The notes: generated by a model not told the origin, from the letters alone. A stretch of DNA of 64,000 nt from Pectobacterium actinidiae (GCF_000803315.1 NZ_JRMH01000001.1:3410001-3474000); one strand, 5' to 3'. Positions 1-10,212 are shown, numbered from the stretch's first letter. Made by a program: numbers and translations.

Positions 1-2000
1 GTACCGCTTCCGTCAGATATCCCCCTTCTTCGTAACCGACATAGCCAGGAGGCGCACCGACCAAACGTGAAACTGAATGTTTCTCCATAAACTCAGACAT
101 ATCGATACGCACCATCGCGTCGTCACTGTCGAAGAGGAAAGTCGCCAGCGTTTTGCAGAGTTCAGTTTTCCCAACGCCTGTTGGTCCAAGGAACAGGAAC
201 GAGCCAATAGGACGATTCGGGTCGGATAACCCTGCTCGACTACGACGGATAGAATTCGCTACCGCTTCAACAGCTTCGTTCTGCCCGATCACTCGCTGGT
301 GCAATTCATCTTCCATGCGTAATAGTTTTTCTTTCTCACTTTCCAACATGCGAGAAACAGGAATCCCAGTCCAACGCGCCAGCACATCAGCGATTTCGAC
401 ATCCGTTACACGATTACGCCAGCAAATGCATCGTTTTCCCTTCCTGCTGCGTCGCTGCTGCCAGTTGTTTCTCTAGCTCAGGAATTTTGCCGTATTGCAG
501 CTCAGACATTCTGCCAAGATCGCCCTGACGGCGAGCCTGTTCCAGCGCAATTTTCGCCTGTTCTAAAGACGCTTTGATATTCTGTGTTCCCGTGAGTGAC
601 GCTTTTTCTGCTTTCCACTCTTCCTCTTGTTGGGAATATTCACGCTCTTTCTGGTCAAGTTCCGCGCTCAGCAATTCAAGCCGCTTTTGGCTGGCTTCAT
701 CAGATTCTTTTTTCAGCGCCTGATGCTCCAGCTTTAACTGGATGATTCGGCGTTCAAGCCGATCGAGGGGCTCTGGTTTCGAATCAATTTGAATACGAAT
801 ACTGGATGCCGCCTCGTCAATCAGGTCAATCGCTTTATCCGGCAATTGGCGATCCGCGATATAGCGATGAGAGAGCATGGCTGCCGCAACAATCGCGGGG
901 TCAGTAATTTGTACATGATGGTGCAATTCATAGCGCTCTTTCAGCCCACGCAGAATCGCAATTGTGTCTTCAACGGTCGGTTCAGCGACAAACACTTTCT
1001 GGAAACGACGCTCAAGGGCCGCATCTTTTTCAATATATTGCCGATACTCATCAAGCGTTGTCGCCCCGACGCAATGCAACTCACCACGAGCCAGCGCAGG
1101 CTTTAGCATATTGCCGGCATCCATCGCGCCATCGGCTTTACCTGCTCCTACCATAGTATGAAGTTCATCAATAAACAGAATGACGTTACCTTCCTGCTTA
1201 GACAGATCGTTGAGCACGCCTTTCAAACGCTCTTCAAACTCGCCACGATATTTCGCACCAGCCACTAGCGCGCCCATATCCAGTGAAAGTACGCGCTTGT
1301 TTTTCAGGCCTTCGGGCACTTCGCCATTAACGATGCGCTGAGCTAACCCTTCCACAATCGCGGTTTTACCCACACCAGGCTCACCGATTAATACCGGGTT
1401 ATTTTTGGTTCGACGTTGTAGGACCTGAATAGTGCGGCGAATTTCTTCATCGCGCCCAATTACTGGGTCGAGTTTGCCTTGTTCCGCACGTTCCGTGAGG
1501 TCAATCGTGAATTTCTTTAATGCCTGGCGCTGATCTTCAGCCCCCTGATCGTTCACTTGCTCGCCTCCTCTCACCTGATCGATAGCGTTTGTGACAACTT
1601 GCTGCGTGACGCCCGCCTTTTTCAATATCTCCCCCAGCGTACCGCGAGACTCTAAAGCAGCAAGCACGAAAAGTTCCGAGGAAATAAAGGTATCGCCGCG
1701 CTTTTGCGCCAGTTTGTCGCACATATTCAATGCGCGGACTAATTCGTTCGAAGGTTGGACATCCCCATCAGTGCCTTCAACCTGAGGCAAACGCGTGATT
1801 GCCTGGTCGATTTCGGTTTTCAGGTGGTTAAGATTGGCTCCGGCAACAGTCAGAAGTGGACCAACAGTTCCACCATCCTGATGAAGCAAAGCGCTCATCA
1901 AATGAAGTGGTTCAATAAACTGGTGGTCGCGCCCAAGGGCAAGAGACTGGGCATCAGCAAGAGCAAGTTGGAATTTGTTGGTAAGACGATCCAGACGCAT
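1..2000 (-). pseudogene. clpB: ClpB disaggregase, frameshifted and cut by window edge
   Basis: Hsp100 chaperone ClpB, which with DnaK pulls proteins out of aggregates in the cytoplasm. From the start, the N domain (about 1-145), NBD1 with Walker A GEPGVGKT (206-213) and Walker [10 protein letters not shown], and the coiled-coil middle domain (about 410-520) read normally. The frame breaks after GKTMHLL: one surplus base in the CC at 419-420 creates a TAA at 414-416. In the shifted frame the protein resumes exactly as expected (Arg-Asn-Arg-Val, then NBD2 with GPTGVGKT, up to GYEEGG) to position 1. The start has a strong GGGAGGTG ribosome site. Everything else is intact, so a very recent mutation or a one-base sequence error are equally likely. 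If real, the product lacks NBD2 and cannot disaggregate. Confidence 0.9.
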
Positions 2001-2040
2001 AACACCTCCCGTACACTGGTCAAAATTGCTACTGGAGATT

Positions 2041-2070
2041 AAATGAGGTCATCCCTCAAAAATTTCAAGG
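2041..2070 (-). promoter_or_regulatory. Heat-shock (sigma-32) promoter of clpB
   Basis: On the minus strand CCTTGAAA is followed after a 14-base gap by CCTCATTT, about 40 bases upstream of the clpB start. This matches the sigma-32 consensus CTTGAAA-N11-16-CCCCATNT and fits the known heat-shock control of clpB. Confidence 0.75.
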
Positions 2071-2133
2071 TTATTTTGCCAGTCGTGACAGGATTTAAAC
2101 GTTACTTGTCTTGGATCGTCTTAATTCAATAGG

Positions 2134-2859
2134 CTATATCAGCCAGATTAAACTTGCCATACGGCCAGTCACACCATCACGCCGATAAGAGAAAAATTTA
2201 TGAGGTTCACTCACAGTACAGGTATTTCCACCAAAAATTTGCGTTACCCCTGCGGCACGCAAACGCAGACTTGCCAGTTGGTAGATATCGGCAAAAAATT
2301 TATTTCCTTCTGGCCGAAATGCAGAGGCCGCAGCCATGTCATGCTGAATAAATGCGTCCCGAACTTCAGGACCGACCTCAAAGGCATCAGGCCCGATAGC
2401 GGGCCCCAACCACGCCATAATTTGCTCGGGTTGTGCACGAAAACAGGCTAACGTCTCTTCCAACACCCCTGCGTGCAGCCCGCGCCAGCCAGCATGGGCG
2501 GCAGCAACTTCGTCGCCGTTGATTGCACACAAAAGCACGGGCAAACAGTCAGCCGTCATCACCGCACAGACTTTTCCTTTCTTATCGGTATAAGCAGCAT
2601 CACCGCAAACAGACGTTGGGGATGCACCACCAATACGAATCACATCGGTGCCATGAACCTGTTCCAACCAATACGGCATAGCAGGAAGGCTGGCCATCTC
2701 CACCAGCGTTTGCCGATTTGCGGTAACGTGTGCGGGCTCATCGCCCACATGATTCCCCATATTCAGCGAATCATAAGGTGCACGACTACACCCGCCAATA
2801 CGCGTCGTACTACAAGATTTCACACTTTCTGGCAAAGGCCAGTCGGGGTATATCAGCAT
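2134..2859 (-). CDS. pgeF: YfiH-family purine nucleoside phosphorylase / peptidoglycan editing factor
   Basis: Member of the YfiH/PgeF (DUF152, multicopper-polyphenol-oxidase-like) family, 241 residues against 243 in E. coli. The zinc-site residues expected for the family are visible: His69 (QVHG), Cys105 (TADCLP) and His122 (AHAGWRG). Family members cleave purine nucleosides, and PgeF in E. coli keeps the stem peptide composition of peptidoglycan correct. An AGAGGTG ribosome site lies 8 bases before the ATG. It follows rluD on the same strand with a 43-base gap and precedes clpB, the standard enterobacterial order, so it is probably cotranscribed with rluD. Confidence 0.93.
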   Translation of the reverse strand: MLIYPDWPLPESVKSCSTTRIGGCSRAPYDSLNMGNHVGDEPAHVTANRQTLVEMASLPAMPYWLEQVHGTDVIRIGGASPTSVCGDAAYTDKKGKVCAVMTADCLPVLLCAINGDEVAAAHAGWRGLHAGVLEETLACFRAQPEQIMAWLGPAIGPDAFEVGPEVRDAFIQHDMAAASAFRPEGNKFFADIYQLASLRLRAAGVTQIFGGNTCTVSEPHKFFSYRRDGVTGRMASLIWLI

Positions 2860-2902
2860 AGTCCGTCACCTCTATAAATCGGCACTTATCGTATTGAATA
2901 TA

Positions 2903-3880
2903 TTACCAGTCGAGCTGATCCTTAAACGCTTCGGTATCCGCTTTCAGCGCATCAATCAGATCGACCATATCCTGTGGCAATTCCGCATGCCATTCCATGT
3001 GAATGCCAGTAATAGGATGGTAGAAACGCAACATGGTGGCATGCAGTGCCTGACGATCGAACCCACGAAGCGTTTCAATGAAATCCTCCGACGCGCCTTT
3101 TGGCGGGCGAGGACGGCCACCGTAAAGCTGATCGCCAACCAGAGGATGATTAATGTGCGCCATGTGTACGCGAATCTGATGGGTACGTCCCGTTTCCAAA
3201 CGTAACCGCAAACGAGTATGTGCTCGGAAATGTTCCATGATGCGATAATGTGTCACGGCAGGCTTACCCATTGGGTGCACAGCCATATGAGTACGTTTGG
3301 TTGCGTGGCGCGCGATAGGTTGCTCGACCATGCCACCCGCTGTCATCGAACCAATCGCAACGGCTTCATATTCACGCGTAATTTCACGAGCCTGTAGCGC
3401 CTCAACTAAACGCGTCTGTGCGGGTACGGTTTTCGCAACCACCATGAGCCCAGTCGTATCTTTATCAAGCCGGTGCACAATCCCGGCACGGGGCACATCG
3501 GCAATCTCAGGATAATGATGTAACAAGGCATTCAATACCGTGCCATCCGGGTTACCCGCACCGGGGTGAACCACCAGATCTCTGGGTTTATTGATGACCA
3601 GAATATCCTGATCTTCGTACACGATATCCAGCTTGATATCCTGTGCTTCCCAGCGTGCTTCTTCTTCAATCAATGCATCAATAGCTACCGATTCGCCGCC
3701 AAGTACTTTCTCTTTTGGCTTATTGGTGACATTGCCGTTAATCTGTACTCGATTCTCAAGAATCCACTCTTTTATGCGGGATCGTGAATAATCAGGGAAC
3801 AATTCGGCCAAAGCCTGATCTAAACGTTGTCCGAGTTGAGATTCGGCCACCGTTGCGGTGAGTTGTACTTGTTGTGCCAT
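2903..3880 (-). CDS. rluD: 23S rRNA pseudouridine(1911/1915/1917) synthase RluD
   Basis: Makes the three pseudouridines in helix 69 of 23S rRNA, needed for normal 50S assembly and termination. An N-terminal S4-type RNA-binding region (about 16-80) precedes the RluA-type catalytic domain; the catalytic aspartate is Asp139 in HRLDKDTTG, at the same residue number as in E. coli RluD. Length 325 residues is typical. It is divergent from bamD, with the shared intergenic region at 3881-4014, and leads the rluD-pgeF pair. Confidence 0.96.
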   Translation of the reverse strand: MAQQVQLTATVAESQLGQRLDQALAELFPDYSRSRIKEWILENRVQINGNVTNKPKEKVLGGESVAIDALIEEEARWEAQDIKLDIVYEDQDILVINKPRDLVVHPGAGNPDGTVLNALLHHYPEIADVPRAGIVHRLDKDTTGLMVVAKTVPAQTRLVEALQAREITREYEAVAIGSMTAGGMVEQPIARHATKRTHMAVHPMGKPAVTHYRIMEHFRAHTRLRLRLETGRTHQIRVHMAHINHPLVGDQLYGGRPRPPKGASEDFIETLRGFDRQALHATMLRFYHPITGIHMEWHAELPQDMVDLIDALKADTEAFKDQLDW

Positions 3881-4014
3881 ATTATGCAGCTTCTTCGTTA
3901 ACGTTGGGTTTTGACGGCGACGCCGTTTAAAATAATGTACTATTGTAGCTGGTCTAAATCGGGAGCTTCACGGACAGTCTCCCGGAATAACATTCTGAGG
4001 ATAATCAAAACGTC

Positions 4015-4749
4015 ATGACGCGTATGAAATATCTGGTGGCTGCTGCCACGTTGAGCCTGGCGCTGGCTGGTTGCTCCAGCAATTCCAAAGATGCGGTTCC
4101 TGATAGTCCGCCATCTGAAATCTATGCCAATGCTCAACAAAAACTGCAAGACGGCAACTTTAAAGCAGCCATCACGCAGTTGGAAGCACTGGATAACCGG
4201 TATCCCTTTGGCCCCTACTCGCAGCAAGTACAGTTGGATTTGATCTACGCCTATTACAAATCCGCAGAGCTGCCATTGGCCCAAGCTTCTATTGACCGCT
4301 TCCTGCGACTCAACCCGACCCATCCAAACGTGGATTATGTCCTATACATGCGCGGCCTTACCGATATGGCGTTGGATGATAGTGCGTTACAAGGCTTCTT
4401 CGGCGTTGATCGTTCCGATCGCGATCCGCAGTATGCTCGCACCGCATTTCGGGATTTCAGTAAGCTCATTCAGGGATACCCAAATAGCCAATACGCCACC
4501 GACGCAAACAAGCGTTTGGTTTACCTCAAAGAGCGTCTGGCCAAGTATGAACTTTCTGTCGCGCAATACTACACGAAACGCGGCGCTTATGTGGCAGTAG
4601 TTAATCGCGTTGAGCAAATGCTACGTGATTACCCAGATGCCCAGGCAACGAAAACGGCGTTGCCGTTGATGGAAAATGCCTACCGTGAACTGCAACTGGC
4701 CGCACAGGCGGACAAAGTCGCCAAAGTCATCGCGGCGAACCCAGCATAA
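4015..4749 (+). CDS. bamD: Outer membrane assembly lipoprotein BamD
   Basis: Essential lipoprotein of the BAM complex that inserts beta-barrel proteins into the outer membrane. A lipoprotein signal peptide ends in the lipobox LAGC with Cys20 as the acylated residue; the mature part carries the TPR-like repeats of the YfiO family ([38 protein letters not shown]). Length is 244 residues, as in relatives. The start MTRMKY is the one used in E. coli. It is monocistronic, with a hairpin terminator 25 bases after the stop. Confidence 0.97.
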   Translation: MTRMKYLVAAATLSLALAGCSSNSKDAVPDSPPSEIYANAQQKLQDGNFKAAITQLEALDNRYPFGPYSQQVQLDLIYAYYKSAELPLAQASIDRFLRLNPTHPNVDYVLYMRGLTDMALDDSALQGFFGVDRSDRDPQYARTAFRDFSKLIQGYPNSQYATDANKRLVYLKERLAKYELSVAQYYTKRGAYVAVVNRVEQMLRDYPDAQATKTALPLMENAYRELQLAAQADKVAKVIAANPA

Positions 4750-4773
4750 ACGACAAGTAACACACAGTAATAA

Positions 4774-4800
4774 GACGGCAGCTTCGGTTGCCGTTTTTTA
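4774..4800 (+). terminator. Rho-independent terminator of bamD
   Basis: ACGGCA and TGCCGT stems flank a short loop and run into six T residues, directly downstream of bamD. Confidence 0.8.
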
Positions 4801-4984
4801 TGGTTCGATCGGTTGGCTACACATCGATGATGTAGAAAAAACGGGTCGGCGGGAGTCAACAACAGCGCGGTAACGTCAATACATCCTATCAATAATGGCA
4901 CAGGCCAGATGCCCCCTCAAGGACTTCCCTCCTATTCCCCATGATGCTTCACAAATCGCGTTTTCTTGACAAAAAGTGACGAAA

Positions 4985-5029
4985 AAAAGCGATCAATATC
5001 ACGCTTTTTGTCGCAACTCACTGTATGCT
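4985..5029 (+). promoter_or_regulatory. Probable CRP site and promoter of raiA
   Basis: An extended palindrome AAAGCGATCAATATCACGCTT (half-sites GCGA and TCAC, 8 apart) resembles a cAMP-CRP operator. A -10-like TATGCT starts about 20 bases further on, which puts the operator centre close to -40, a class II position. raiA is known to respond to stationary phase and cAMP-CRP in E. coli; the site itself is my reading of the sequence. Confidence 0.5.
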
Positions 5030-5070
5030 GAAATTATCCAAGACGGACATAGGCAGAGAGGTAAGTTTAT

Positions 5071-5409
5071 ATGGCTATTAATATTACCAGTAAGCAAATG
5101 GATATCACCCCCGCAATTCGTCAACATGTCGAAGACCGTCTTTCTAAGCTGGATAAGTGGCAAACCCAGTTGATCAACCCGCATATCATTCTGTCAAAAG
5201 AGCCTCAGGGTTTTGTGGCTGATGCCACTATCAGTACGCCAAATGGCCCACTGGTTGCCAGTGCCAAGCATGACGATATGTATGCCGCTATCAATGAGCT
5301 AATTACCAAGCTCGAACGCCAGTTGGACAAACTCCAGCATAAAGGTGAAGCCCGGCGCGCGGTCGCTAGCGTCAAAGAAGCGAATCTCCAGCCAACTCAA
5401 GAAGAGTAA
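5071..5409 (+). CDS. raiA: Ribosome-associated inhibitor A (protein Y)
   Basis: Stationary-phase and cold-stress factor that binds the 30S mRNA channel, keeps 70S ribosomes idle and counteracts 100S dimer formation. The 112-residue sequence ([17 protein letters not shown] at the start, [12 protein letters not shown] in the middle, acidic QEE tail) is that of enterobacterial RaiA/YfiA. The ribosome site AGAGAGG is 8 bases before the ATG. It is a single-gene unit with a CRP-like site upstream and a terminator downstream, between bamD and pheA as in E. coli. Confidence 0.96.
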   Translation: MAINITSKQMDITPAIRQHVEDRLSKLDKWQTQLINPHIILSKEPQGFVADATISTPNGPLVASAKHDDMYAAINELITKLERQLDKLQHKGEARRAVASVKEANLQPTQEE

Positions 5410-5432
5410 TTCATTCTCTTTACCTCAACATA

Positions 5433-5455
5433 ACGCGCCTGAGGGCGCGTTTTTG
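5433..5455 (+). terminator. Terminator of raiA
   Basis: ACGCGCC and GGCGCGT stems with a three-base loop are followed by TTTTT. Confidence 0.85.
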
Positions 5456-5531
5456 CATTCCAAACCCCGCAATCCGCACCCTAAAAAGCCAATGCTATCC
5501 CTAGTTTAAAATTGCGCTCGGCGATTTTGTA

Positions 5532-5560
5532 TTGACAGGATGAAAAGCCAACAGTTACCT
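5532..5560 (+). promoter_or_regulatory. Probable promoter of pheL-pheA
   Basis: A perfect -35 TTGACA is followed after 17 bases by the weaker hexamer TTACCT, 45 bases before the leader peptide start. Confidence 0.5.
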
Positions 5561-5604
5561 TACCAACTCAAAATCTGGATATCTTCCTGACGAACCGAGT
5601 AAAC

Positions 5605-5652
5605 ATGATAAATAAACTGTTCTTCTTCGTATTCTTTTTCACCTTCCCCTGA
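5605..5652 (+). CDS. pheL: pheA leader peptide
   Basis: A 15-residue peptide, MINKLFFFVFFFTFP, with seven phenylalanine codons. Ribosome stalling on these codons when Phe-tRNA is scarce lets the antiterminator form and opens transcription of pheA. The E. coli leader has the same design and the same TFP ending. The coding role follows from composition and from the attenuator hairpin located 50 bases downstream. Confidence 0.93.
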   Translation: MINKLFFFVFFFTFP

Positions 5653-5701
5653 TTTGGGAGGCGATTCGTCGTAAGAGCAAGAATACGAAGACGAACAAAA
5701 A

Positions 5702-5729
5702 AGCCTCCTAACCAGGGAGGCTTTTTTTA
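5702..5729 (+). terminator. Attenuator terminator of the phe operon
   Basis: AAGCCTCC and GGGAGGCTT form a stable stem followed by seven T residues between pheL and pheA. An alternative pairing is visible upstream: CTTCGTATTCT within pheL is complementary to AGAATACGAAG at about 5680, giving the competing leader structures expected for attenuation by Phe-tRNA. Confidence 0.9.
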
Positions 5730-5758
5730 TATAAGAACATAAGACAGGTAACAGCATC

Positions 5759-6919
5759 ATGACAGACAACCCATTACTGGCCCTGCGAGAACGCATCAGC
5801 GCATTGGATCTGCAATTAATTGAATTGTTGGCACAAAGACGAGAACTCGCGCTGGACGTTGCCCGCAGCAAATTGCATTCGCATCGCCCAATCCGTGATA
5901 AAGAGCGTGAACGTGATTTACTGGATAAACTGACGGCCGCTGGGAAAAAGCATCACCTTGATAGTCATTATATTACCCGCTTATTCCAACTCATCATTGA
6001 GGATTCGGTACTAACGCAGCAGGCACTCTTGCAGCATCACCTCAACCAAACAACATCACACTCTGTACGGATTGCGTTTCTCGGTCCGAAGGGCTCTTAT
6101 TCCCATCTTGCCGCTCGCCAATATGCCGCGCGACACTTCGAACAATTTATTGAATGTGGTTGCCAGAAATTTCACGACATCTTCAACATGGTGGAAACTG
6201 GGCAAGCAGACTATGCCGTTCTGCCGATTGAAAACACCAGCTCTGGTTCGATTAACGACGTCTACGACCTGCTGCAGCATACGGCTTTATCCATCGTCGG
6301 CGAATTAACCAACCCGATAAATCACTGCGTTTTAGTTGCCACCGATACATCATTGGAACAGATAGAAACGGTTTACAGCCACCCGCAACCGTTCCAGCAG
6401 TGCAGCCATTTCATTAACCGTTTTCCACACTGGAAGATTGAATATTGTGAAAGCACGGCTGCGGCAATGGAAAAAGTCGCGGCGCTCAACTCACCAAAAG
6501 CAGCAGCGCTCGGCAGCGAAGCCGGTGGCCAACTTTATCAGCTACAGATGCTGGAACACGATCTGGCCAACCAGTCGCAAAACATCACCCGCTTCATTGT
6601 ATTAGCACGTAAGCCCATTGACGTGACGGAACAAGTTCCGGCAAAAACCACGCTAATTATGGCGACCGGTCAACAGTCAGGTGCGCTGGTGGAAGCCCTG
6701 CTGGTACTGCGTGATAACGGCATAGTGATGACCAAGCTGGAATCCAGACCGATCAACGGTAACCCGTGGGAAGAGATGTTCTATCTGGACGTACAGGCCA
6801 ACCTGCGCAGCGATGCTATGCAGAAAGCGCTAAAAGGATTAGCCCCTATAACCCGCTCGTTAAAAGTATTGGGCTGCTACCCGAGTGAAAACGTCGTCCC
6901 CGTCGATGTGAACGAATAA
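5759..6919 (+). CDS. pheA: Bifunctional chorismate mutase / prephenate dehydratase (P-protein)
   Basis: Catalyses the two steps chorismate to prephenate to phenylpyruvate in phenylalanine synthesis. The N-terminal AroQ mutase domain (about 1-90) carries [20 protein letters not shown] and the DKERERDLL stretch; the dehydratase domain starts at [17 protein letters not shown] and includes the NITRF active-site motif; the C-terminal ACT domain has [10 protein letters not shown] and [13 protein letters not shown], the phenylalanine-binding signatures. At 386 residues it equals the E. coli enzyme. Expression is governed by the upstream leader peptide and attenuator. Convergent with tyrA. Confidence 0.97.
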   Translation: MTDNPLLALRERISALDLQLIELLAQRRELALDVARSKLHSHRPIRDKERERDLLDKLTAAGKKHHLDSHYITRLFQLIIEDSVLTQQALLQHHLNQTTSHSVRIAFLGPKGSYSHLAARQYAARHFEQFIECGCQKFHDIFNMVETGQADYAVLPIENTSSGSINDVYDLLQHTALSIVGELTNPINHCVLVATDTSLEQIETVYSHPQPFQQCSHFINRFPHWKIEYCESTAAAMEKVAALNSPKAAALGSEAGGQLYQLQMLEHDLANQSQNITRFIVLARKPIDVTEQVPAKTTLIMATGQQSGALVEALLVLRDNGIVMTKLESRPINGNPWEEMFYLDVQANLRSDAMQKALKGLAPITRSLKVLGCYPSENVVPVDVNE

Positions 6920-6939
6920 TCGATGTAAACGAAGAATTG

Positions 6940-6973
6940 AAAAAGCCATCCTGGTATCCCGGGATGGCTTCTT
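6940..6973. terminator. Shared terminator between convergent pheA and tyrA
   Basis: AAGCCATCC and GGATGGCTT stems. On the minus strand the hairpin runs into TTTTT, so it serves tyrA best; the plus-strand tail is weak. Confidence 0.7.
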
Positions 6974-7000
6974 AAGCACAACCAAGCATAGTAAACGTAT

Positions 7001-8122
7001 TTATTGACGAATGTCGTTTGCCTGACGCAAAAGCACCCGGCTCTCAGCCTGAAAGCGTTTGGCATAGTCACCAAACCAGTGTTCGACCTTCTTGAACCTG
7101 TTGATAAACTCTGCTTTATCCGTCTGCTCCAGTAGTTCAATCGCCTCGCCAAAACGTTTGTAGTAACGCTTAATCAACGCCAGATTATCCTTTGAAGACA
7201 TAATAATGTCGGCATAAAGCTGCGGATCCTGCGCAAACAGCCGTCCAACCATGATCAGTTCCAGACGATAGATTGGCGACGACAGCGCTAATAGCTGTTC
7301 AAGCTGCACATTCTCTTCCGCTAAATGCAGGCCATACGCGAATGTCGCAAAGTGGCGTAGCGCCTGAATGAACATCATGTTCTGATCGTGTTCGACCGCG
7401 CTGATACGATGCAGACGCGCGCCCCACACCTGAATCTGTTCCAGTAACCACTGATAAGCTTCCGGCTGCCGACCATCACAATAAACAACAACCTGCTTGG
7501 CAAGACTACCACTGTCTGGCCCAAACATGGGGTGCAGCCCCAGAACGGGACCACTGTGCGCCGCCAGCATCGCCTGCAGCGGGCCATTTTTTACCGATGC
7601 CAAATCAACCAAAATACAGTCATCTGGTAAAGCAGGCAGACGGGCAATCACCTGTTCAGTAACGTGAATCGGCACGCTAACAATCACCATGCCAGCATCA
7701 GACAGCAGTTCATCCGCACGCGGCCAGTCATCTTGCTCCAGAATTCTCACCTGATAGCCCGACAGTGTCAGCATTTTCTCAAACAGGTTGCCCATTTGAC
7801 CCCGGCCACCGATGATGACGACGGGGCGCAACTGCGGGCACAGCGTTTTAAAGCCTTTGTCGTTTTCACTGGTATAAGACTCACGCATGGTGCGCCGCAG
7901 GATATCCTCAATGAGATCCGGCGGAACCCCCATCGACTCTGCTTCTTTACGACGTGAGCTGAGCATGGCCGCTTCACGATCGGGTACATAAATGGGCAAA
8001 CCATGGCGGCTTTTCACTTCACCCACTTCCGCCACCAAACGCAACCGACGTGATAACAGCGCGACAAGCTCCTTATCTACCTCATCTATCTGATCACGCA
8101 ATACGGTCAGTTCAGCTACCAT
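7001..8122 (-). CDS. tyrA: Bifunctional chorismate mutase / prephenate dehydrogenase (T-protein)
   Basis: Catalyses chorismate to prephenate to 4-hydroxyphenylpyruvate in tyrosine synthesis. The N-terminal AroQ mutase domain ([20 protein letters not shown]) joins an NAD-binding dehydrogenase domain with the Rossmann signature [10 protein letters not shown] near residue 105 and the substrate segment [10 protein letters not shown]. Its 373 residues match the E. coli T-protein. It starts 6 bases after the aroF stop, so the two form the classical tyr operon and should share TyrR repression. Confidence 0.97.
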   Translation of the reverse strand: MVAELTVLRDQIDEVDKELVALLSRRLRLVAEVGEVKSRHGLPIYVPDREAAMLSSRRKEAESMGVPPDLIEDILRRTMRESYTSENDKGFKTLCPQLRPVVIIGGRGQMGNLFEKMLTLSGYQVRILEQDDWPRADELLSDAGMVIVSVPIHVTEQVIARLPALPDDCILVDLASVKNGPLQAMLAAHSGPVLGLHPMFGPDSGSLAKQVVVYCDGRQPEAYQWLLEQIQVWGARLHRISAVEHDQNMMFIQALRHFATFAYGLHLAEENVQLEQLLALSSPIYRLELIMVGRLFAQDPQLYADIIMSSKDNLALIKRYYKRFGEAIELLEQTDKAEFINRFKKVEHWFGDYAKRFQAESRVLLRQANDIRQ

Positions 8123-8128
8123 CTTTTG

Positions 8129-9202
8129 TTACTCTCCTGAATGTTTCACTCGTGCAGCGCTCAGCTCTTGATGAACGGAACGCAGCAACGCCTCTGTACT
8201 TTCCCAACTGATACAGGCATCCGTGACCGATACACCGTAGCGCATATCTGAACGCGGCTGTTCTGAAGACTGGCTCCCCTCGTTAAGGTGGCTTTCCAGC
8301 ATCAAACCTATAATGGAACGATTTCCCGCCTTGATTTGTTCAATCGCAGATTCAACAACAAGTGGTTGACGGCGGTAGTCTTTATTCGAATTACCGTGAC
8401 TACAATCTATCATCAGCGCCGGTCTCAGTCCCGCTTCCTGCATCTGTTTTTCACATTCGGCAACATCCTGCGCACTGTAGTTTGGCTTTTTACCGCCGCG
8501 CAGAATCACATGACCATCAATGTTCCCTTGCGTTTGCAGCAGACAAACCTGACCCGTTTGATTGATACCCACAAAGCGATGCGGCATTGCAGCTGCTCTC
8601 ATCGCATTGATCGCCGTTCCCAGACTGCCATCCGTGCCGTTTTTGAACCCAACAGGCATCGACAGACCAGAAGCCATCTCACGGTGCGTTTGTGATTCCG
8701 TGGTACGTGCGCCGATAGCCGACCAACTGAACAAGTCACCCAGGTATTGCGGACTGTTCGGATCAAGCGCTTCCGTTGCCAGCGGCAGTCCCATATTTAC
8801 CAGTTCTAATAGCAACCCACGCGCAATATGTAGCCCAGATTCCACATCAAATGAACCATCCATGAACGGATCGTTGATGAGCCCTTTCCAGCCCACCGTG
8901 GTACGCGGTTTTTCAAAATAAACGCGCATCACAATGTAGAGGCGATCGTTCAGTTCAGTGGCCAGCGACTGTAGGCGGCGCGCATATTCTAACGCAGCAT
9001 CCGTATCATGAATCGAGCAAGGCCCACAGACGATCAGCAACCGATCATCACGACCATGAATGATATCCGCAATGGTTGCCCTCGCTTGCGCAATATCACG
9101 CTGCTCTGCATCGTTAAGCGGAAACTTGGCTTTCAATTCATCGGGAGTAATTAAAACCTGCTCTGCACTGATATTAATATTGTTAAGTGAATCTTTTTGC
9201 AT
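8129..9202 (-). CDS. aroF: Tyrosine-sensitive DAHP synthase
   Basis: First enzyme of the shikimate pathway, joining phosphoenolpyruvate and erythrose 4-phosphate. A class I (AroAI) enzyme of 357 residues with the family segments CGPCSIHD, RVYFEKPRTTVGWKG, ARTTESQ and DCSHGNSNKDY. Assignment to the Tyr-inhibited isoenzyme rests mainly on the operon with tyrA. The ATG is preceded by TAGGAATGGG. Possible TyrR sites lie upstream. Confidence 0.95.
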   Translation of the reverse strand: MQKDSLNNINISAEQVLITPDELKAKFPLNDAEQRDIAQARATIADIIHGRDDRLLIVCGPCSIHDTDAALEYARRLQSLATELNDRLYIVMRVYFEKPRTTVGWKGLINDPFMDGSFDVESGLHIARGLLLELVNMGLPLATEALDPNSPQYLGDLFSWSAIGARTTESQTHREMASGLSMPVGFKNGTDGSLGTAINAMRAAAMPHRFVGINQTGQVCLLQTQGNIDGHVILRGGKKPNYSAQDVAECEKQMQEAGLRPALMIDCSHGNSNKDYRRQPLVVESAIEQIKAGNRSIIGLMLESHLNEGSQSSEQPRSDMRYGVSVTDACISWESTEALLRSVHQELSAARVKHSGE

Positions 9203-9324
9203 GATCCCATTCCTAAAAAAGTTCGGTATGTTCGCGATCGTCTGTAGAGACTACTGTCTGTACAACCTGCCTACGCGTGATGTTTACACCATAACACGAA
9301 CCGTAAAGATTTCAATCCACTCAG

Positions 9325-9342
9325 TGTAAATAAAAAGTTACC
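9325..9342. promoter_or_regulatory. Candidate TyrR box upstream of aroF
   Basis: TGTAAA-N6-GTTACC approximates the TyrR consensus TGTAAAN6TTTACA. It lies about 125 bases upstream of aroF, which is TyrR-repressed in E. coli. The right half is degenerate, so this is tentative. Confidence 0.35.
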
Positions 9343-9452
9343 ACTCTAAATATTGCCAGAGAAACGATATCTGTCTGCCCTATCACTTCCCGACGCAACC
9401 ATGCTAATCCCTGACGTGAATAGTGATAGAATCACACCAACAAGGGGGAAGA

Positions 9453-10169
9453 ATGCTGAAAGCCATAATCATCGATGACGAACAGCTGGCACGTGAAGAA
9501 CTCAGCCTGCTACTGGAAAATGAGTCTGATATCACCATCATTGCACAATGCAGCAATGCTCTGGAGGCGATACCAGCTATCCATCGGCTACAACCGGATG
9601 TGATTTTTCTGGATATACAGATGCCAAAGGTCAGCGGATTAGAGCTGGTTGCCATGTTGGATCCAGAAAATATGCCTTATGTCGTCTTCGTGACAGCTTA
9701 TGATGAGTACGCGGTGAGGGCATTTGAAGAGCATGCTTTTGACTATTTGCTTAAACCACTAGATGCACAGCGGCTGAGTAAAACGCTAAATCGTTTACGT
9801 CGTGGTGTGAGTGTAAATAAAAACGTACAGATAATTTCAGAGCCCTTGCTGCGCCATATTCCCTGTAACGGACACAATCGTATTTTTTTGCTCAAGATTG
9901 AAGAAGTCGAGTATCTTTGTTCAGAACTCAGTGGCGTGCATGTCGTGGGCGTCAGCCAGTCTGGCTATACCCAGCTTTCATTGAAAACGCTGGAAGAGAA
10001 AACGCCTTTCGTCCGTTGCCATCGTCAATACATGGTTAACACGGAACAGCTGAAAGAAATCCAGTTAATGGAGAACGGCGCAGCAGAAGTACTGACGCAT
10101 ACGGGAAAACACATCCCCGTCAGTCGCCGCTACCTCAAGTTACTGAAAGAAAAATTGGGCATCGCCTGA
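9453..10169 (+). CDS. btsR: LytTR response regulator, BtsR (YehT)-like
   Basis: Two-component regulator. The receiver domain (1-120) has the acidic pair Asp8/Asp9, phospho-acceptor Asp54 (IFLDIQMP) and Lys101 (YLLKPLD); the C-terminal LytTR DNA-binding domain (about 135-238) contains VRCHRQYMVN and PVSRRYLK. It closely resembles E. coli BtsR, which with BtsS senses pyruvate. I start at the ATG behind AAGGGGGA rather than at the upstream GTG (9423). No LytS/BtsS-type kinase gene is next to it: aroF lies upstream and a lipoprotein gene 40 bases downstream. The orthology call is by recalled similarity. Confidence 0.8.
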   Translation: MLKAIIIDDEQLAREELSLLLENESDITIIAQCSNALEAIPAIHRLQPDVIFLDIQMPKVSGLELVAMLDPENMPYVVFVTAYDEYAVRAFEEHAFDYLLKPLDAQRLSKTLNRLRRGVSVNKNVQIISEPLLRHIPCNGHNRIFLLKIEEVEYLCSELSGVHVVGVSQSGYTQLSLKTLEEKTPFVRCHRQYMVNTEQLKEIQLMENGAAEVLTHTGKHIPVSRRYLKLLKEKLGIA

Positions 10170-10212
10170 TGCGATGCTTCTTCAGGCCGATGGTCGAAAC
10201 AGTGAAGGTTTG

